Of a stretch of 64,000 nucleotides of DNA, positions 10,164 to 18,966 are shown one piece after another (the first letter of the stretch is position 1; each line of letters starts with the position of its first letter). A model generated the notes under the pieces. The model saw only the letters and a list, made by a program, of their open reading frames with translations. It was not told the DNA's origin and ran no database searches. The position numbers and the translations under genes are program-made. This DNA comes from Bacillus sp. WMMC1349 (lineage in GTDB: Bacteria > Bacillota > Bacilli > Bacillales > Bacillaceae), in the NCBI RefSeq assembly GCF_013155385.1, contig NZ_JABJUQ010000007.1:2090001-2154000 (forward strand). Reading direction: 5' to 3'.

Positions 10164-10343
10164 ATGAGTATCACAAAATTGTTGTTAGCGTTTATAATAA
10201 CGTTCGGTTTACAATCGATACTATTTTTTGTAATAAAAAAAGATACGGATATAACTATTATAGACATGGGGGTAATGTCCCTAATATTTGCAGTGTTAAT
10301 GGGTGTATTAGACAAAATCCAAAGTAACAAGAAGCAGGCTTAA
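10164..10343 (+). CDS. Small two-helix membrane protein
   Basis: A 59-codon ORF begins at ATG 10164, with AAAGGGG about twelve bases upstream. It encodes two hydrophobic segments (about residues 4-24 and 31-49) separated by KKDTDIT, and ends with a basic tail KIQSNKKQA. This is the layout of small phage- or toxin-associated membrane peptides, but I do not recognise a family. It is too short to be certain it is translated. Confidence 0.45.
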   Translation: MSITKLLLAFIITFGLQSILFFVIKKDTDITIIDMGVMSLIFAVLMGVLDKIQSNKKQA

Positions 10344-10420
10344 TAAACCCAACTTTTGTGACCATCTTTGAGACTATGTGTTAATCTAAAAACAATATGA
10401 TCCAAAAGAGGTGTATACAT

Positions 10421-10625
10421 ATGGAAAACAGTGTGAATGTTAGCAAGCAATGTGACGAAAAGGAACTAAGCCAAATTTTGGATCTCTTTCAGAAAATCAA
10501 GGCAAATGTCCGAGGATTGAAAAATAAAGAAGCTAAAACCAATTTGAGGAAAAAATTAAAAAAGTCTACGAGAAGCTGGACGATCTAACTTTGGGTCAAG
10601 AGTATCTAACTGGGAAAATGGGAAA
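10421..10625 (+). pseudogene. Frameshifted small helical protein, cut by IS remnant
   Basis: The frame opens at ATG 10421 after AAGAGGTG and encodes a charged helical peptide (MENSVNVSKQCDEKEL...) that stops at 10588. A one-base shift inside the A-rich stretch near 10540-10560 restores a better continuation, EEKIKKVYEKLDDLTLGQEYL. That continuation runs until about 10625, where IS3-type sequence begins. Function is unknown, and the reading frame is probably dead. Confidence 0.4.
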
Positions 10626-10957
10626 ACACGATATGCTGATACCGAGTATTTGTGACGGTCATTTCGAATTACATCTACTTTTGTCCCATGATCAGCGCGG
10701 CTTGCTTTAAAAATATCGTTCTCCATGATAAGTCGTTGATTTTTCTTTTCGGAAATTAACTCTTCTTGTTCAGGAGTCCGATTATCCTTTTCTTCAAACG
10801 ACCCGCAAAACTGATATTGACATACCCATTTACCAAAGGCAGATGGCATCAGCTCGTACTCTTTGATAATTTCTGCACTTTACTTTCGAGACGCGTGTAA
10901 TTGAACGATTTGCTCCTTAAATTCTTTAGTAAAACTCCTTCTCACTCGTTTGGACAT
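10626..10957 (-). mobile_element. Decayed IS3-family orfA/orfB start
   Basis: Starting at ATG 10957 after AAGGAGGATCAACC, the minus strand reads MSKRVRRSFTKEFKEQIVQL. After an in-frame stop the same frame continues EIIKEYELMPSAFGKWV, then EEKDNRTPEQEEL and RLIMENDIFK. This is the IS3-family OrfA (helix-turn-helix plus leucine zipper) pattern. The last part, VDVIRNDRHKYSVSA, matches the start of OrfB fused by a frameshift. The rest of orfB is missing. The outer end is probably near 11010-11040, but no clear inverted repeat is seen. Confidence 0.75.
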
Positions 10958-11069
10958 GGTTGATCCTCCTTAGATTTATTTTGGAATCAAGTTTATATGA
11001 CTTTATCGAATCTGTCCAACTAAGTGTAACCTCTCCACTATGCTCACCTACAGTCTCACTATCATTAAA

Positions 11070-11416
11070 TTCATTATACGCAAAAAAATCCCCCTAAAAA
11101 ATTCCTCTTCAAGCGGCAGCTTAATTCACCTTCTGCTCCATTATAATAACACCAATAGTCACCAGCATTTGTATAAGCAAAAGGTATCATTTTAATATTA
11201 TGAACTGTCCTCTTTCTATATAATTTAAATTAATAAACCACAAATCATTCTGACTAACATCATCAATTTTTATGTTTATTCCTCTTCTAGTCTGCGGATA
11301 CAAAGTAACTTCCTTTTTGCCTGTATTTTATTTTTATTCTTGTCCAGCTATCTCCTAAATTCAATTTTTTGGATGCAATATACACTGGCTGTTTATTTTC
11401 AATGTTCATATGCATG
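11070..11416 (-). pseudogene. Degenerate SMI1/KNR4-like immunity remnant
   Basis: Minus-strand pieces in shifting frames read NLGDSWTRIKIKYRQKGSYF, RGINIKIDDVSQNDLWFIN and MIPFAYTNAGDYWCYYNG. The last resembles the IPFA...GGDYYC core of SMI1/KNR4 (YobK-type) proteins, which often act as immunity proteins for contact-dependent toxins. At least two frameshifts or stops separate the pieces, so the gene is dead. The identification rests on this one motif. Confidence 0.35.
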
Positions 11417-11423
11417 GAGTACC

Positions 11424-11455
11424 AAAAAAAGCTCCCGGAAACTATACCGGCAGCT
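11424..11455 (-). terminator. Terminator of the spoIIA operon
   Basis: AGCTGCCGG and CCGGGAGCT pair (11447-11455 with 11430-11438) and are followed on the minus strand by a T-run. It lies two bases after the sigF stop and marks the edge of the insertion. Confidence 0.9.
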
Positions 11456-11456
11456 T

Positions 11457-12224
11457 CTATTGTTCATGATGGTCCATTTTACTTTTGATTTGCTGTAAGA
11501 TTTTTTTCTCAAGCCTTGATACTTGTACCTGTGATATACTAAGACGCTCGGCTACTTCTGATTGCGTCTTATCTTTGTAATACCTTAAGTAAACAATCAG
11601 TTTTTCCCTTTCATCCAAATCTTTGATCGCTTCTTTTAAAGCAATTTTATCAAACCATTTTTCTTCTGATTGATCAGCAATCTGGTCAAGTAGTGTAATT
11701 GGATCTCCATCGTTTTCATAGACTGTTTCATGAATAGATGATGGCGAGCGAACGGCTTCTTGAGCCATGACAACTTCTTCTGAACTGATTTCCAAATAGT
11801 CAGCGATTTCCTGAACAGTTGGTATTCGACCATTTGACTTTGAAAGCTCATCTTTTGCCTTTCTGATTTTATTACCTAACTCTTTAAGTGATCGACTCAC
11901 TTTGACTGTTCCATCATCTCTAATAAACCGTTGAATTTCACCGATGATCATTGGCACAGCATAGGTCGAAAACCGTACATCATAAGACAAGTCAAATTTA
12001 TCAACCGATTTCAGTAAACCGATACAACCGATTTGAAAGAGGTCATCAGGTTCATAGCCTCTATTCAAAAAGCGCTGAACGACAGACCAAACAAGACGCA
12101 TGTTTTTTTCTATGAGGAGGTCTCTTGCTTTTTGATCGCCATTCTGACTATTTTTAATCAATTCTTTGACTTCATGGTCTTTAAGCTGAGTGTTCTGATT
12201 TTCCTTTTTAACCTCCACATCCAT
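11457..12224 (-). CDS. sigF: Forespore sigma factor F
   Basis: Sigma-70 family factor of 255 residues, the first compartment-specific sigma of the forespore. Region 2 contains the DDLFQIGCIGLLKSVDKFD core-binding and RFSTYAVPMIIGEIQRFIRDDG -10 recognition segments. Region 4 ends with SEVAERLSISQVQVSRLEKKIL, a helix-turn-helix for the -35. It follows spoIIAB by about 12 bases in the spoIIA operon and is held inactive by SpoIIAB. Confidence 0.97.
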   Translation of the reverse strand: MDVEVKKENQNTQLKDHEVKELIKNSQNGDQKARDLLIEKNMRLVWSVVQRFLNRGYEPDDLFQIGCIGLLKSVDKFDLSYDVRFSTYAVPMIIGEIQRFIRDDGTVKVSRSLKELGNKIRKAKDELSKSNGRIPTVQEIADYLEISSEEVVMAQEAVRSPSSIHETVYENDGDPITLLDQIADQSEEKWFDKIALKEAIKDLDEREKLIVYLRYYKDKTQSEVAERLSISQVQVSRLEKKILQQIKSKMDHHEQ

Positions 12225-12236
12225 AACAAATCTCCC

Positions 12237-12677
12237 TTAATTGCAAAGCGCTTTGCTTTTTGATAAGTGCTTTGTTAAGTGTATTGTAGTCCCCATTTCA
12301 GGTGACGAGGTAATCGAGATGCTATCCATAAAATTTTCCATAATGGTAAAGCCCATTCCTGATCTTTCAAGCTCAGGCTTTGTTGTGAATAAAGGTTCGC
12401 GGGCTTCTTCCAAATCAGTAATACCGATTCCTTCATCACGAATGGTTAAATGGACAAGATGGTCTTCTAATGTAACAGAAATATGGACGTTTCCTCTGCC
12501 TGTGTTTTCGTATCCGTGTATAATTGCATTGGTAACCGCTTCTGACACAACCGTTTTAATTTCCGTTAACTCATCCATCGTCGGGTCAAGCTGGGCGATA
12601 AAAGCAGCAACTGTCACCCTTGCAAATGATTCATTTTGACTGAGTGCTGAAAACTGAATACTCATCTCATTTTTCAT
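12237..12677 (-). CDS. spoIIAB: Anti-sigma F factor and SpoIIAA kinase
   Basis: GHKL-type serine kinase of 146 residues that binds SigF and phosphorylates SpoIIAA. ATP-binding boxes are visible: [11 protein letters not shown] (N box), IRDEGIGI (G1) and RSGMGFTIM (G2). Its start overlaps the spoIIAA stop (ATGA type), giving coupled synthesis of the two partners. Confidence 0.97.
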   Translation of the reverse strand: MKNEMSIQFSALSQNESFARVTVAAFIAQLDPTMDELTEIKTVVSEAVTNAIIHGYENTGRGNVHISVTLEDHLVHLTIRDEGIGITDLEEAREPLFTTKPELERSGMGFTIMENFMDSISITSSPEMGTTIHLTKHLSKSKALCN

Positions 12678-13027
12678 GAAGCCACCCCCAGAGTTTCTAA
12701 GGCATGCTGTTCTGATTGTTCAAGGCGGATAATCTTAAACAGACCTGACATATCAAATAAACGCTTGACTGACGGAGAAATCGCACAGACGATCATTTCT
12801 CCGCCAAGCTGTTTAATTTCCTTATATCTTCCCAAGACAACGCCCAGCCCTGAACTATCCATAAATGATAATTCTCCAAGGTTTAAAACAATGTGGCAAA
12901 TTTTGTTTTTTCGCAAATGTTCATTTACTTTGTTTCGCAACTCTTCTGCTGTATGATGGTCAAGTTCACCTGTCAGCCGAATACAAAGCACAGATTCTTT
13001 GACATTGAAATCGATTCCGAGGCTCAT
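12674..13027 (-). CDS. spoIIAA: Anti-anti-sigma F factor
   Basis: STAS-domain protein of 117 residues. The phosphorylated serine is Ser58 in [10 protein letters not shown]. When dephosphorylated it releases SigF from SpoIIAB. I chose ATG 13027 because AAGGAGG lies seven bases upstream, although an ATG two codons earlier exists. It is the first gene of the spoIIA operon, with a sigma-H type promoter upstream. Confidence 0.96.
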   Translation of the reverse strand: MSLGIDFNVKESVLCIRLTGELDHHTAEELRNKVNEHLRKNKICHIVLNLGELSFMDSSGLGVVLGRYKEIKQLGGEMIVCAISPSVKRLFDMSGLFKIIRLEQSEQHALETLGVAS

Positions 13028-13064
13028 CCTCATTCCTCCTTGATTGATATCGGATTATGAGTAG

Positions 13065-13092
13065 TTTCGATTCGGACTTTCTAAATTCCTTC
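13065..13092 (-). promoter_or_regulatory. Candidate sigma-H promoter of spoIIA
   Basis: On the minus strand GAAGGAATT (13084-13092), a 14-base spacer, then CGAAA (13065-13069) fit the sigma-H pattern RWAGGAxxT-14-HGAAT with one mismatch. The B. subtilis spoIIA operon is known to use sigma-H and Spo0A. Confidence 0.6.
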
Positions 13093-13121
13093 ACGATGAC
13101 AAAACTAGTGATTGTTCGGCA

Positions 13122-14297
13122 TTATTCATTCCACTTTGTCCAGTCTGAGATTGTCCGTTTAAACAATGTCCATGTGCCTGCCTGATTCATATCCTTTTCA
13201 GCAACAAGCGGGCTTTCCTGTAACACTTTCCCGTCTTTTTTCAGAATAAGTGTACCAAGTTCAGTTCCTTTTTTGACAGGAGCATGGATATCGCCTTTTT
13301 GCTTAATCTCTTTTTTGACAGATTCCACATTTTCTCCTTTTTTCGTTAAAAGAGAAATCGGTTCTGATGTGACAAGATTGATTTTTTTGTTTTGTCCCTT
13401 ATTGACTTTCACTGATGAGATGATTTGATTCCGCTTATACATTGGATGTGTTTGATATTGGCTAAATGCATAATCAAGCATTTTCGTAATTTGACCATTT
13501 CGCTCTTTTGGTGTACTAGCCCCAAACACAACAGCAATAACACGCATGTTACCTTTTTTCGCAGAAGCTGTTAAACAGTACTTTGCTTCATTTGTGAAGC
13601 CTGTTTTTACCCCGTCAACCCCTGGGTAAAATTTAACAAGACGGTTTGTATTGACCAGCCAAAACTTCTTGTCTGTGTTTTCTCTTAGATAGCCTTCATA
13701 TGTTCCAGTAAACTTCGTGATTTTATCATATTTTAAAAGCTCCTTTGCCATGATAGCCATATCATAGGCTGTACTGTAGTGTCCTTTTTCAGGAAGTCCT
13801 GTCGTATTTCGGAAGGACGTATCTTTAAGACCTAATTCTGCCGCTTTTTCATTCATTCTTTCGACAAATTCTTCTTCAGATCCGGCAATATGCTCAGCCA
13901 TTGCGACAGAAGCATCATTTCCTGAACCAATTGCAATTCCTTTTAACATCTCGTCAACAGTCATTTCTTCACCTGGTTCAAGAAAAATTTGCGAGCCTCC
14001 CATTGAAGCTGCGTATTCACTCGTTCTGACTTTATCTTTCATTTTAATCTTACCTTCATCAAGGGCTTCCATAATCAGCAGCATGGTCATGACCTTTGTC
14101 ATGCTGGCTGGCGGAAGTTTCTCATGACTGTTTTTATCATACATAACTTTTCCTGAGTCCCGTTCAAGCAAAACAGCAGATTTGGCTTCATGAGCAAGCT
14201 CAGAAGTGTTTTGTTTCGTTTTTTCTTCAGCAAACGCTGACGGTGCTGTTAGTAGGATGATCATAAAAATCAGCAATTTGGGTAAAAAATGTTTCAT
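13122..14297 (-). CDS. dacF: D-alanyl-D-alanine carboxypeptidase DacF
   Basis: Low-molecular-weight penicillin-binding protein of 391 residues that trims peptidoglycan peptides in the forespore. A signal peptide (1-23, ending AFA) is followed by the serine motif SMTK (Ser65-Lys68), SGN and KTG motifs, and a C-terminal beta domain with a terminal amphipathic anchor. I chose ATG 14297, seven bases after GGAGGT; the longer frame has no ribosome site. It precedes spoIIA, as in B. subtilis. Confidence 0.95.
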   Translation of the reverse strand: MKHFLPKLLIFMIILLTAPSAFAEEKTKQNTSELAHEAKSAVLLERDSGKVMYDKNSHEKLPPASMTKVMTMLLIMEALDEGKIKMKDKVRTSEYAASMGGSQIFLEPGEEMTVDEMLKGIAIGSGNDASVAMAEHIAGSEEEFVERMNEKAAELGLKDTSFRNTTGLPEKGHYSTAYDMAIMAKELLKYDKITKFTGTYEGYLRENTDKKFWLVNTNRLVKFYPGVDGVKTGFTNEAKYCLTASAKKGNMRVIAVVFGASTPKERNGQITKMLDYAFSQYQTHPMYKRNQIISSVKVNKGQNKKINLVTSEPISLLTKKGENVESVKKEIKQKGDIHAPVKKGTELGTLILKKDGKVLQESPLVAEKDMNQAGTWTLFKRTISDWTKWNE

Positions 14298-14327
14298 CAG
14301 CCAGACCTCCATTTCGTAATCCTTTTT

Positions 14328-14355
14328 ATTTTTTCCAATCATAATGGATTTATAC
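14328..14355 (-). promoter_or_regulatory. Candidate sigma-F promoter of dacF
   Basis: GTATA (14351-14355) and GGAAAAAAT (14328-14336) are separated by 14 bases, close to the sigma-F pattern GYWTA-N15-GGnnAnAnT. They lie about 30 bases upstream of dacF, which is known to be a SigF target. Confidence 0.5.
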
Positions 14356-14381
14356 GGTTTAATTGGTATAAATTTCATCAA

Positions 14382-14429
14382 CAAAAAAACCAATATATCC
14401 ATGCTCACTATAGGAGCTAGATATATTGG
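14382..14429 (-). terminator. Terminator after pupG
   Basis: CCAATATATC (14390-14399) pairs with GATATATTGG (14420-14429), and a T-run follows on the minus strand. Confidence 0.8.
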
Positions 14430-14447
14430 CTTTCACCTTAAGATCTT

Positions 14448-15263
14448 TTATCCAATTTTCGCGACTATCATTGTTACAAGCTGCAAAAAGTCCGATTTCA
14501 CCTTTTCGGTGACTTCCATCACTTCATCATGTGATAGCGGTTGATCTAAGATCCCTGCAGCCGCATTTGAAATACAAGAAATTCCCAAAACACGAACTCC
14601 TGCATGTCTAGCAACAATGACTTCAGGGACGGTTGACATACCAACTGCATCTGAACCGATCGTTCTCAGAAAACGAACTTCAGCCGGTGTTTCATATGTT
14701 GGACCTGAAACAGCTGTATACACACCAACTTGAATGTCAATGTTTAATTCTTCAGCTGTAGTTTGGGCCAATTCTCGTAACTCTTTATCATAAGCTACAG
14801 ACATATCAGGAAATCTAACACCGAGCGTTGAATCATTTGGACCAATCAATGGGTTTGTACCCATATGGTTGATATGATCCGAGATAATCATCAAGTCACC
14901 CGGCTGGTAAGATTCGTTAACACCACCAGCAGCATTGGTCACGATTAAAGTCGTAACACCAAGTTCTTTCATGACTCGAACAGGAAATGTGACTTTATCG
15001 AGTGAATAGCCTTCATAATAATGGAAACGTCCTTGCATTGCAACAACCTGAACATTTTCAAGTGTTCCGATGACAAGTTGCCCGGCATGACCTTCCACAG
15101 TAGAAACCGGAAATTCAGGAATATCTTCATATTTGATTTGAACAGCATCTTTTATTTCATCGGCAAGCACCCCAAGGCCTGACCCCAAGATCAAACCGAC
15201 TACAGGTTTATGCTTGATCTTACTTTTCACATAATCTGCAGCGTTTCTAATCATTTCTTTCAC
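14448..15263 (-). CDS. pupG: Purine nucleoside phosphorylase
   Basis: Trimeric-type purine nucleoside phosphorylase of 271 residues, for phosphorolysis of inosine and guanosine. Family segments visible are GLILGSGLGVLAD near the N-terminus, the phosphate site GRFHYYEGYS, TNAAGGVN, and the MSTVPEVIVARHAG substrate region. It follows drm by about 11 bases, so ribose-1-phosphate released here can be used by the adjacent phosphopentomutase. Confidence 0.95.
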   Translation of the reverse strand: MKEMIRNAADYVKSKIKHKPVVGLILGSGLGVLADEIKDAVQIKYEDIPEFPVSTVEGHAGQLVIGTLENVQVVAMQGRFHYYEGYSLDKVTFPVRVMKELGVTTLIVTNAAGGVNESYQPGDLMIISDHINHMGTNPLIGPNDSTLGVRFPDMSVAYDKELRELAQTTAEELNIDIQVGVYTAVSGPTYETPAEVRFLRTIGSDAVGMSTVPEVIVARHAGVRVLGISCISNAAAGILDQPLSHDEVMEVTEKVKSDFLQLVTMIVAKIG

Positions 15264-15274
15264 CAGTTTTCCTC

Positions 15275-16459
15275 CTATTTAAGCAGGTCTAAAAAGCTTT
15301 TTCCGTACTTTGGCATGTTCGTTTTAAAATTATCGGCAATGGTAGCCCCGATACCGGCAAATGTATCAGCAAGCGGAAGTTCAGACGGTTGTGTATGTTT
15401 TTTGCTGTAAACAAGAAGTGGAACAAATTCTCTTGTATGGTCTGTCCCATGGTGAATCGGATCATTCCCATGATCAGCCGTAATCATTAATAAATCGTCT
15501 TCACGCATTTTTTCGAAAACTTCCGGAAGTCTTGCATCAAATTCTTCGAGTGCTTTTCCGTATCCTTCAGGATCACGACGGTGTCCAAATAGTGCATCAA
15601 AATCAACGAGGTTCACAAAACTGATGCCGGTAAAATCTTGATCAAACGTTTGAATCAGCTTGTCCATTCCGTCCATATTAGATGTCGTTCTAAGTGCTTC
15701 AGTAATCCCTTCACCATCATAAATATCGGAGATTTTACCGATCGCAATCACATCAAAGTGATCATCTTTCATTTCGTTCATCACAGTTCGTTCAAACGGT
15801 TTTAAAGCATAGTCATGGCGGTTCGGTGTCCGTTTAAATTGACCCGGTTGTCCAACAAATGGTCTTGCAATGACTCGACCAACCATATACTTTTCATCAA
15901 GTGTGAGCTCGCGCGCAATTTCACAAATTTTATAAAGTTCATCAAGTGGCACAATCTCTTCATGAGCAGCAATTTGCAATACAGAGTCTGCTGATGTATA
16001 AACGATAAGCGCCCCTGTTTCCATATGTTCCTTACCTAATTCATCTAAAATCGCTGTTCCAGAAGCAGGTTTATTCCCGATTACTTTTCTTCCCGATCTC
16101 ATTTCCAATTCATTGATCAGTTCATCAGGAAACCCGTTAGGAAACACTTGGAATGGCTTATCTATGTAAAGACCCATAATTTCCCAATGTCCTGTCATTG
16201 TATCTTTTCCATTTGAAGCTTCTTGCATTTTTCCATAATAAGCAAGCGGTTTTTCAGTTTTTTGTACTCCTTTAATCTCACGAATATGGCTAAGTCCGAG
16301 TTTTGCCATGTTTGGTAGGTTAAGACCTCCCATATGTTCGGCAATGTGCCCCAATGTATCGGCACCTTTATCATTAAATTTTTCAGCATCTGGGGCTTCG
16401 CCAATTCCAACAGAATCCATCACAATTAAAAAAATGCGGTGATATTGATATGCAGGCAT
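15275..16459 (-). CDS. drm: Phosphopentomutase
   Basis: This 394-residue alkaline-phosphatase-superfamily mutase interconverts ribose-1- and ribose-5-phosphate. Metal-binding motifs include [12 protein letters not shown] at the N-terminus, KDTMTGHWE with the phosphorylated Thr, and ITADHGND with HHGTDHTRE at the C-terminus. It is the first gene of the drm-pupG nucleoside salvage operon. A candidate cre box lies upstream. Confidence 0.96.
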   Translation of the reverse strand: MPAYQYHRIFLIVMDSVGIGEAPDAEKFNDKGADTLGHIAEHMGGLNLPNMAKLGLSHIREIKGVQKTEKPLAYYGKMQEASNGKDTMTGHWEIMGLYIDKPFQVFPNGFPDELINELEMRSGRKVIGNKPASGTAILDELGKEHMETGALIVYTSADSVLQIAAHEEIVPLDELYKICEIARELTLDEKYMVGRVIARPFVGQPGQFKRTPNRHDYALKPFERTVMNEMKDDHFDVIAIGKISDIYDGEGITEALRTTSNMDGMDKLIQTFDQDFTGISFVNLVDFDALFGHRRDPEGYGKALEEFDARLPEVFEKMREDDLLMITADHGNDPIHHGTDHTREFVPLLVYSKKHTQPSELPLADTFAGIGATIADNFKTNMPKYGKSFLDLLK

Positions 16460-16519
16460 TTAAATGGCCTCCTTTTTTTCTTGTTTGACATAAAAAAACA
16501 AAATCCCGCTATAAAAAGT

Positions 16520-16533
16520 ATAAACCGTTTACA
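16520..16533 (-). promoter_or_regulatory. Candidate cre box upstream of drm
   Basis: TGTAAACGGTTTAT on the minus strand matches 12 of 14 positions of TGWAARCGYTWNCW. Catabolite repression of drm-pupG by CcpA is plausible but not shown here. Confidence 0.4.
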
Positions 16534-16581
16534 TAGATCTTGGCAATACGAAGGGAAATAGTGAGAAACTTCCCGCTATTG

Positions 16582-16603
16582 AAAAAACCGTGCCTAAGCA
16601 CGG
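16582..16603 (-). terminator. Terminator overlapping the xerD stop codon
   Basis: CCGTGC and GCACGG form a 6-bp stem whose loop contains the xerD stop, followed by TTTTTT on the minus strand. The terminator therefore begins inside the last codons of xerD. Confidence 0.8.
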
Positions 16604-17484
16604 GGATGATACTTTTTGTAGACATCTTTTAATCTTGTTTTCGTTACATGTGTATAAATTTGTGTCGTTGAGATATCAGCATGTCCAAGCATTTCCTGAA
16701 CCGCTCGCAAATCCGCTCCATTTTCAAGCAAATGTGTAGCAAATGAATGTCTCAATGTGTGCGGTGTCAATTCTTTTTGAATCCCTGCTTCCAACGCTAT
16801 TTTCTTTAAGTTCTTCCAAAATCCCTGCCGACTGATCTGTTTGCCATGATGATTTAAAAACAAGGCATCTTCCGTATTTTTCTTGAGGAGTTTCCCTCTT
16901 GCCTTAGAAAGATATTCTTCGACAGCATGTGATGCCGCTTCACCAAGTGGAACAATCCGCTCTTTTCTTCCTTTTCCGAAACAGCGAATAAAGCCCATTG
17001 ATAAATGGACATCAGATAGCTTTAATTCGATCATCTCACTGACCCGAACCCCTGTTGCATACAATAATTCCAACATCGCCTTATCACGATAGCCGAACGG
17101 ACTCGTCAGCTTTGGAGTGTTAAGAAGGGTTTCAACCTCTTCTAATGACAATACCTTGGGCAACGTCCGCTCTGTTTTTTGCGATTCAATATGGATGGAT
17201 GGATCTTGATTCGCCACTTTTTCCCTCAGCAAAAATTGATGAAAAGCGCGAATGGATGCAAGATGTCTAACGATTGTTTTCCCTGACTTCCCAGCGTCTT
17301 GCAAATATTTTAAAAATTGAATGATATGCAGTCTTGTCACCTGATCTACAGATGTCAGATGTTCTATCTCTTCTAAATAAGTGACATAACTAATCAAATC
17401 CCGTTCATAACTTACCACCGTATTATGGGAAAGTCCCCGTTCCACCACGGCATAGTGGATAAAATCTTTAATATGAACTTTCAC
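16594..17484 (-). CDS. xerD: Tyrosine recombinase XerD (RipX)
   Basis: Site-specific recombinase of 296 residues that resolves chromosome dimers at dif together with CodV/XerC. A SAM-like N-terminal DNA-binding domain (1-90) is followed by the catalytic domain. All active residues are present: Arg147 (ATGVRVSE), Lys171, His242 and Arg245 (HTLRHSF), His268 (GHADI) and Tyr277 (TQIYTH). This is a core gene, not a sign of a mobile element. Confidence 0.96.
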   Translation of the reverse strand: MKVHIKDFIHYAVVERGLSHNTVVSYERDLISYVTYLEEIEHLTSVDQVTRLHIIQFLKYLQDAGKSGKTIVRHLASIRAFHQFLLREKVANQDPSIHIESQKTERTLPKVLSLEEVETLLNTPKLTSPFGYRDKAMLELLYATGVRVSEMIELKLSDVHLSMGFIRCFGKGRKERIVPLGEAASHAVEEYLSKARGKLLKKNTEDALFLNHHGKQISRQGFWKNLKKIALEAGIQKELTPHTLRHSFATHLLENGADLRAVQEMLGHADISTTQIYTHVTKTRLKDVYKKYHPRA

Positions 17485-17490
17485 ACTATC

Positions 17491-17718
17491 CTACTCCCCG
17501 TTCAAATAAAAAAAGATTAACCTGTCAAACCAGCTGCGCTGTTCGTCCTCTTCTAGCGAAGCAACCTTAATTGCAGCTCCATCAGGTTGGTCATACCGAT
17601 GATAGTTTTCATACTCTGAATTTATCCATATCATAGCATAATAAAACAAGACGGTAAAACCGGTAAACAGCAGAAACACCTTGATCATATCAACAGCTGT
17701 TTTCAGTATTTTCATCAC
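17491..17718 (-). CDS. yqzK: YqzK, small membrane protein (DUF4227)
   Basis: The 75-residue protein has a single hydrophobic segment (about 14-31), a tyrosine-rich stretch, and a C-terminal WFDRLIFFYLNGE. It sits just upstream of xerD with a six-base gap, as in B. subtilis. Function is unknown. It marks the border of the accessory block that separates it from fur. Confidence 0.8.
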   Translation of the reverse strand: MMKILKTAVDMIKVFLLFTGFTVLFYYAMIWINSEYENYHRYDQPDGAAIKVASLEEDEQRSWFDRLIFFYLNGE

Positions 17719-17817
17719 GATTTTAGCCCCTTCTTTTCATTCGATTATTAAAACTTATGCCAAATGAGACAAGTTTTATACGCAAGAAGGTTAAAAAACT
17801 TGGGGAATGTATAACTG

Positions 17818-18588
17818 TTAGCCATTAAAAATATAGTCGACAATATTTTTACCTATTAATAAAACGGTCACAAAAATAAATAGGACTTTCACATAATTGA
17901 CTCCCTTTTTGATCGCAAAATTAGAGCCGACTAAAGCACCCAAGATCATCGACAATCCCATTGGAATACCGTAAGAAAAATGAACGGTCCCGAGAAAAAT
18001 AAACATGATCAATGCCGCGATATTACTGCCAAAGTTTAAAAACTTCGCATTTCCTGCAGATTGTAAAAAATCAAACCCGATCATGAGAAAAGCAAACATC
18101 ATAAATGATCCAGTGCCTGCTCCCAAAAAGCCGTCATAAAAACCAATTAAACAAATGATTGTGGCAAATAAAATATATTTTTTAATTGTAAGTTTTCGAT
18201 ATGTAGATTCAGTTCCCCAGTTTTTCTTAAATATCGTATAGATTGTCACAACGATTAACAGGATGAAAACGAGCGGTTTTAATATTTCGGATGAAATGAA
18301 ATTGACAGTTAGAGCACCTGCTAAAGAGCTTACAAATACTAAAGGAAATAGTTTGAAAATCACTTGGAAATCAACTTTCCCTGATCTGATAAAAGTAATT
18401 GTACTTGTCAAAGCTCCCATTGTACTAGCTAGTTTATTTGTAGCGATCGCTACTTGGGGTGGAAGCCCGGCAAATAATAAGGCTGGAATAGAAATCAACC
18501 CGCCTCCCCCTACGACAGAATCAATAAAAGCTGCTAGAAAGCCAAAGCATATTAACAATAAAAGTGTAGACAAATCGATGTACTCCAT
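17818..18588 (-). CDS. TSUP/TauE-SafE family permease
   Basis: This 256-residue integral membrane protein has about seven to eight hydrophobic helices. The family motifs GFLAAFIDSVVGGGGLISIPALL near the N-terminus and GFYDGFLGAGTGSFMM in the second half are present, the internal duplication typical of TSUP permeases. Known members move sulfite, sulfonates or other small anions; the substrate here cannot be told. It is absent from this position in the B. subtilis order and begins the accessory block between yqzK and fur. Confidence 0.85.
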   Translation of the reverse strand: MEYIDLSTLLLLICFGFLAAFIDSVVGGGGLISIPALLFAGLPPQVAIATNKLASTMGALTSTITFIRSGKVDFQVIFKLFPLVFVSSLAGALTVNFISSEILKPLVFILLIVVTIYTIFKKNWGTESTYRKLTIKKYILFATIICLIGFYDGFLGAGTGSFMMFAFLMIGFDFLQSAGNAKFLNFGSNIAALIMFIFLGTVHFSYGIPMGLSMILGALVGSNFAIKKGVNYVKVLFIFVTVLLIGKNIVDYIFNG

Positions 18589-18870
18589 TTGGAAATCCCC
18601 TTTTCACACAACTTTTTAGTCACTACACAAATAGTAACTAAAGTTTCTACACCTGTAAATGTATTTTTTGAAAATTTGCATCTTTAATTGATGAATGATC
18701 AATTCTATGAAAAAATACCAATGTCGGGAGCGCATTTGTGCTGAGATTCACATTCCCTGAGATCGTGTAAGTGGAGAAGCGGGAAAAGAAGAAAGTATTT
18801 GTTTAAATCGTTCAGTAAAAGCAGGGTGGACACTCTTTTATTCAAGGGGTGTCATGAAAGTAGTATGGAT

Positions 18871-18945
18871 GAACAAAAATCGAGGTGCGGGCAATCGCGA
18901 GACCCCGCAAGAGTCTCACAATTCCCCCTGATCGATGTTGAAAAG
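18871..18945 (+). repeat. Dispersed GC-rich repeat, copy A
   Basis: The block contains GCGAGACCCCGCAAGAG, also seen with small changes near 47620 and, reverse complemented, near 57080. It lies in the TSUP-TrmB intergenic space and is not coding. Of the four copies this one is partial. Confidence 0.55.
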
Positions 18946-18966
18946 GACTTTTTAGACAGCACAACC

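Noticed and set aside
16594..17484. Tyrosine recombinase as an integrase of an island
   Set aside because: Sequence and position identify it as the core chromosome-dimer recombinase XerD/RipX.
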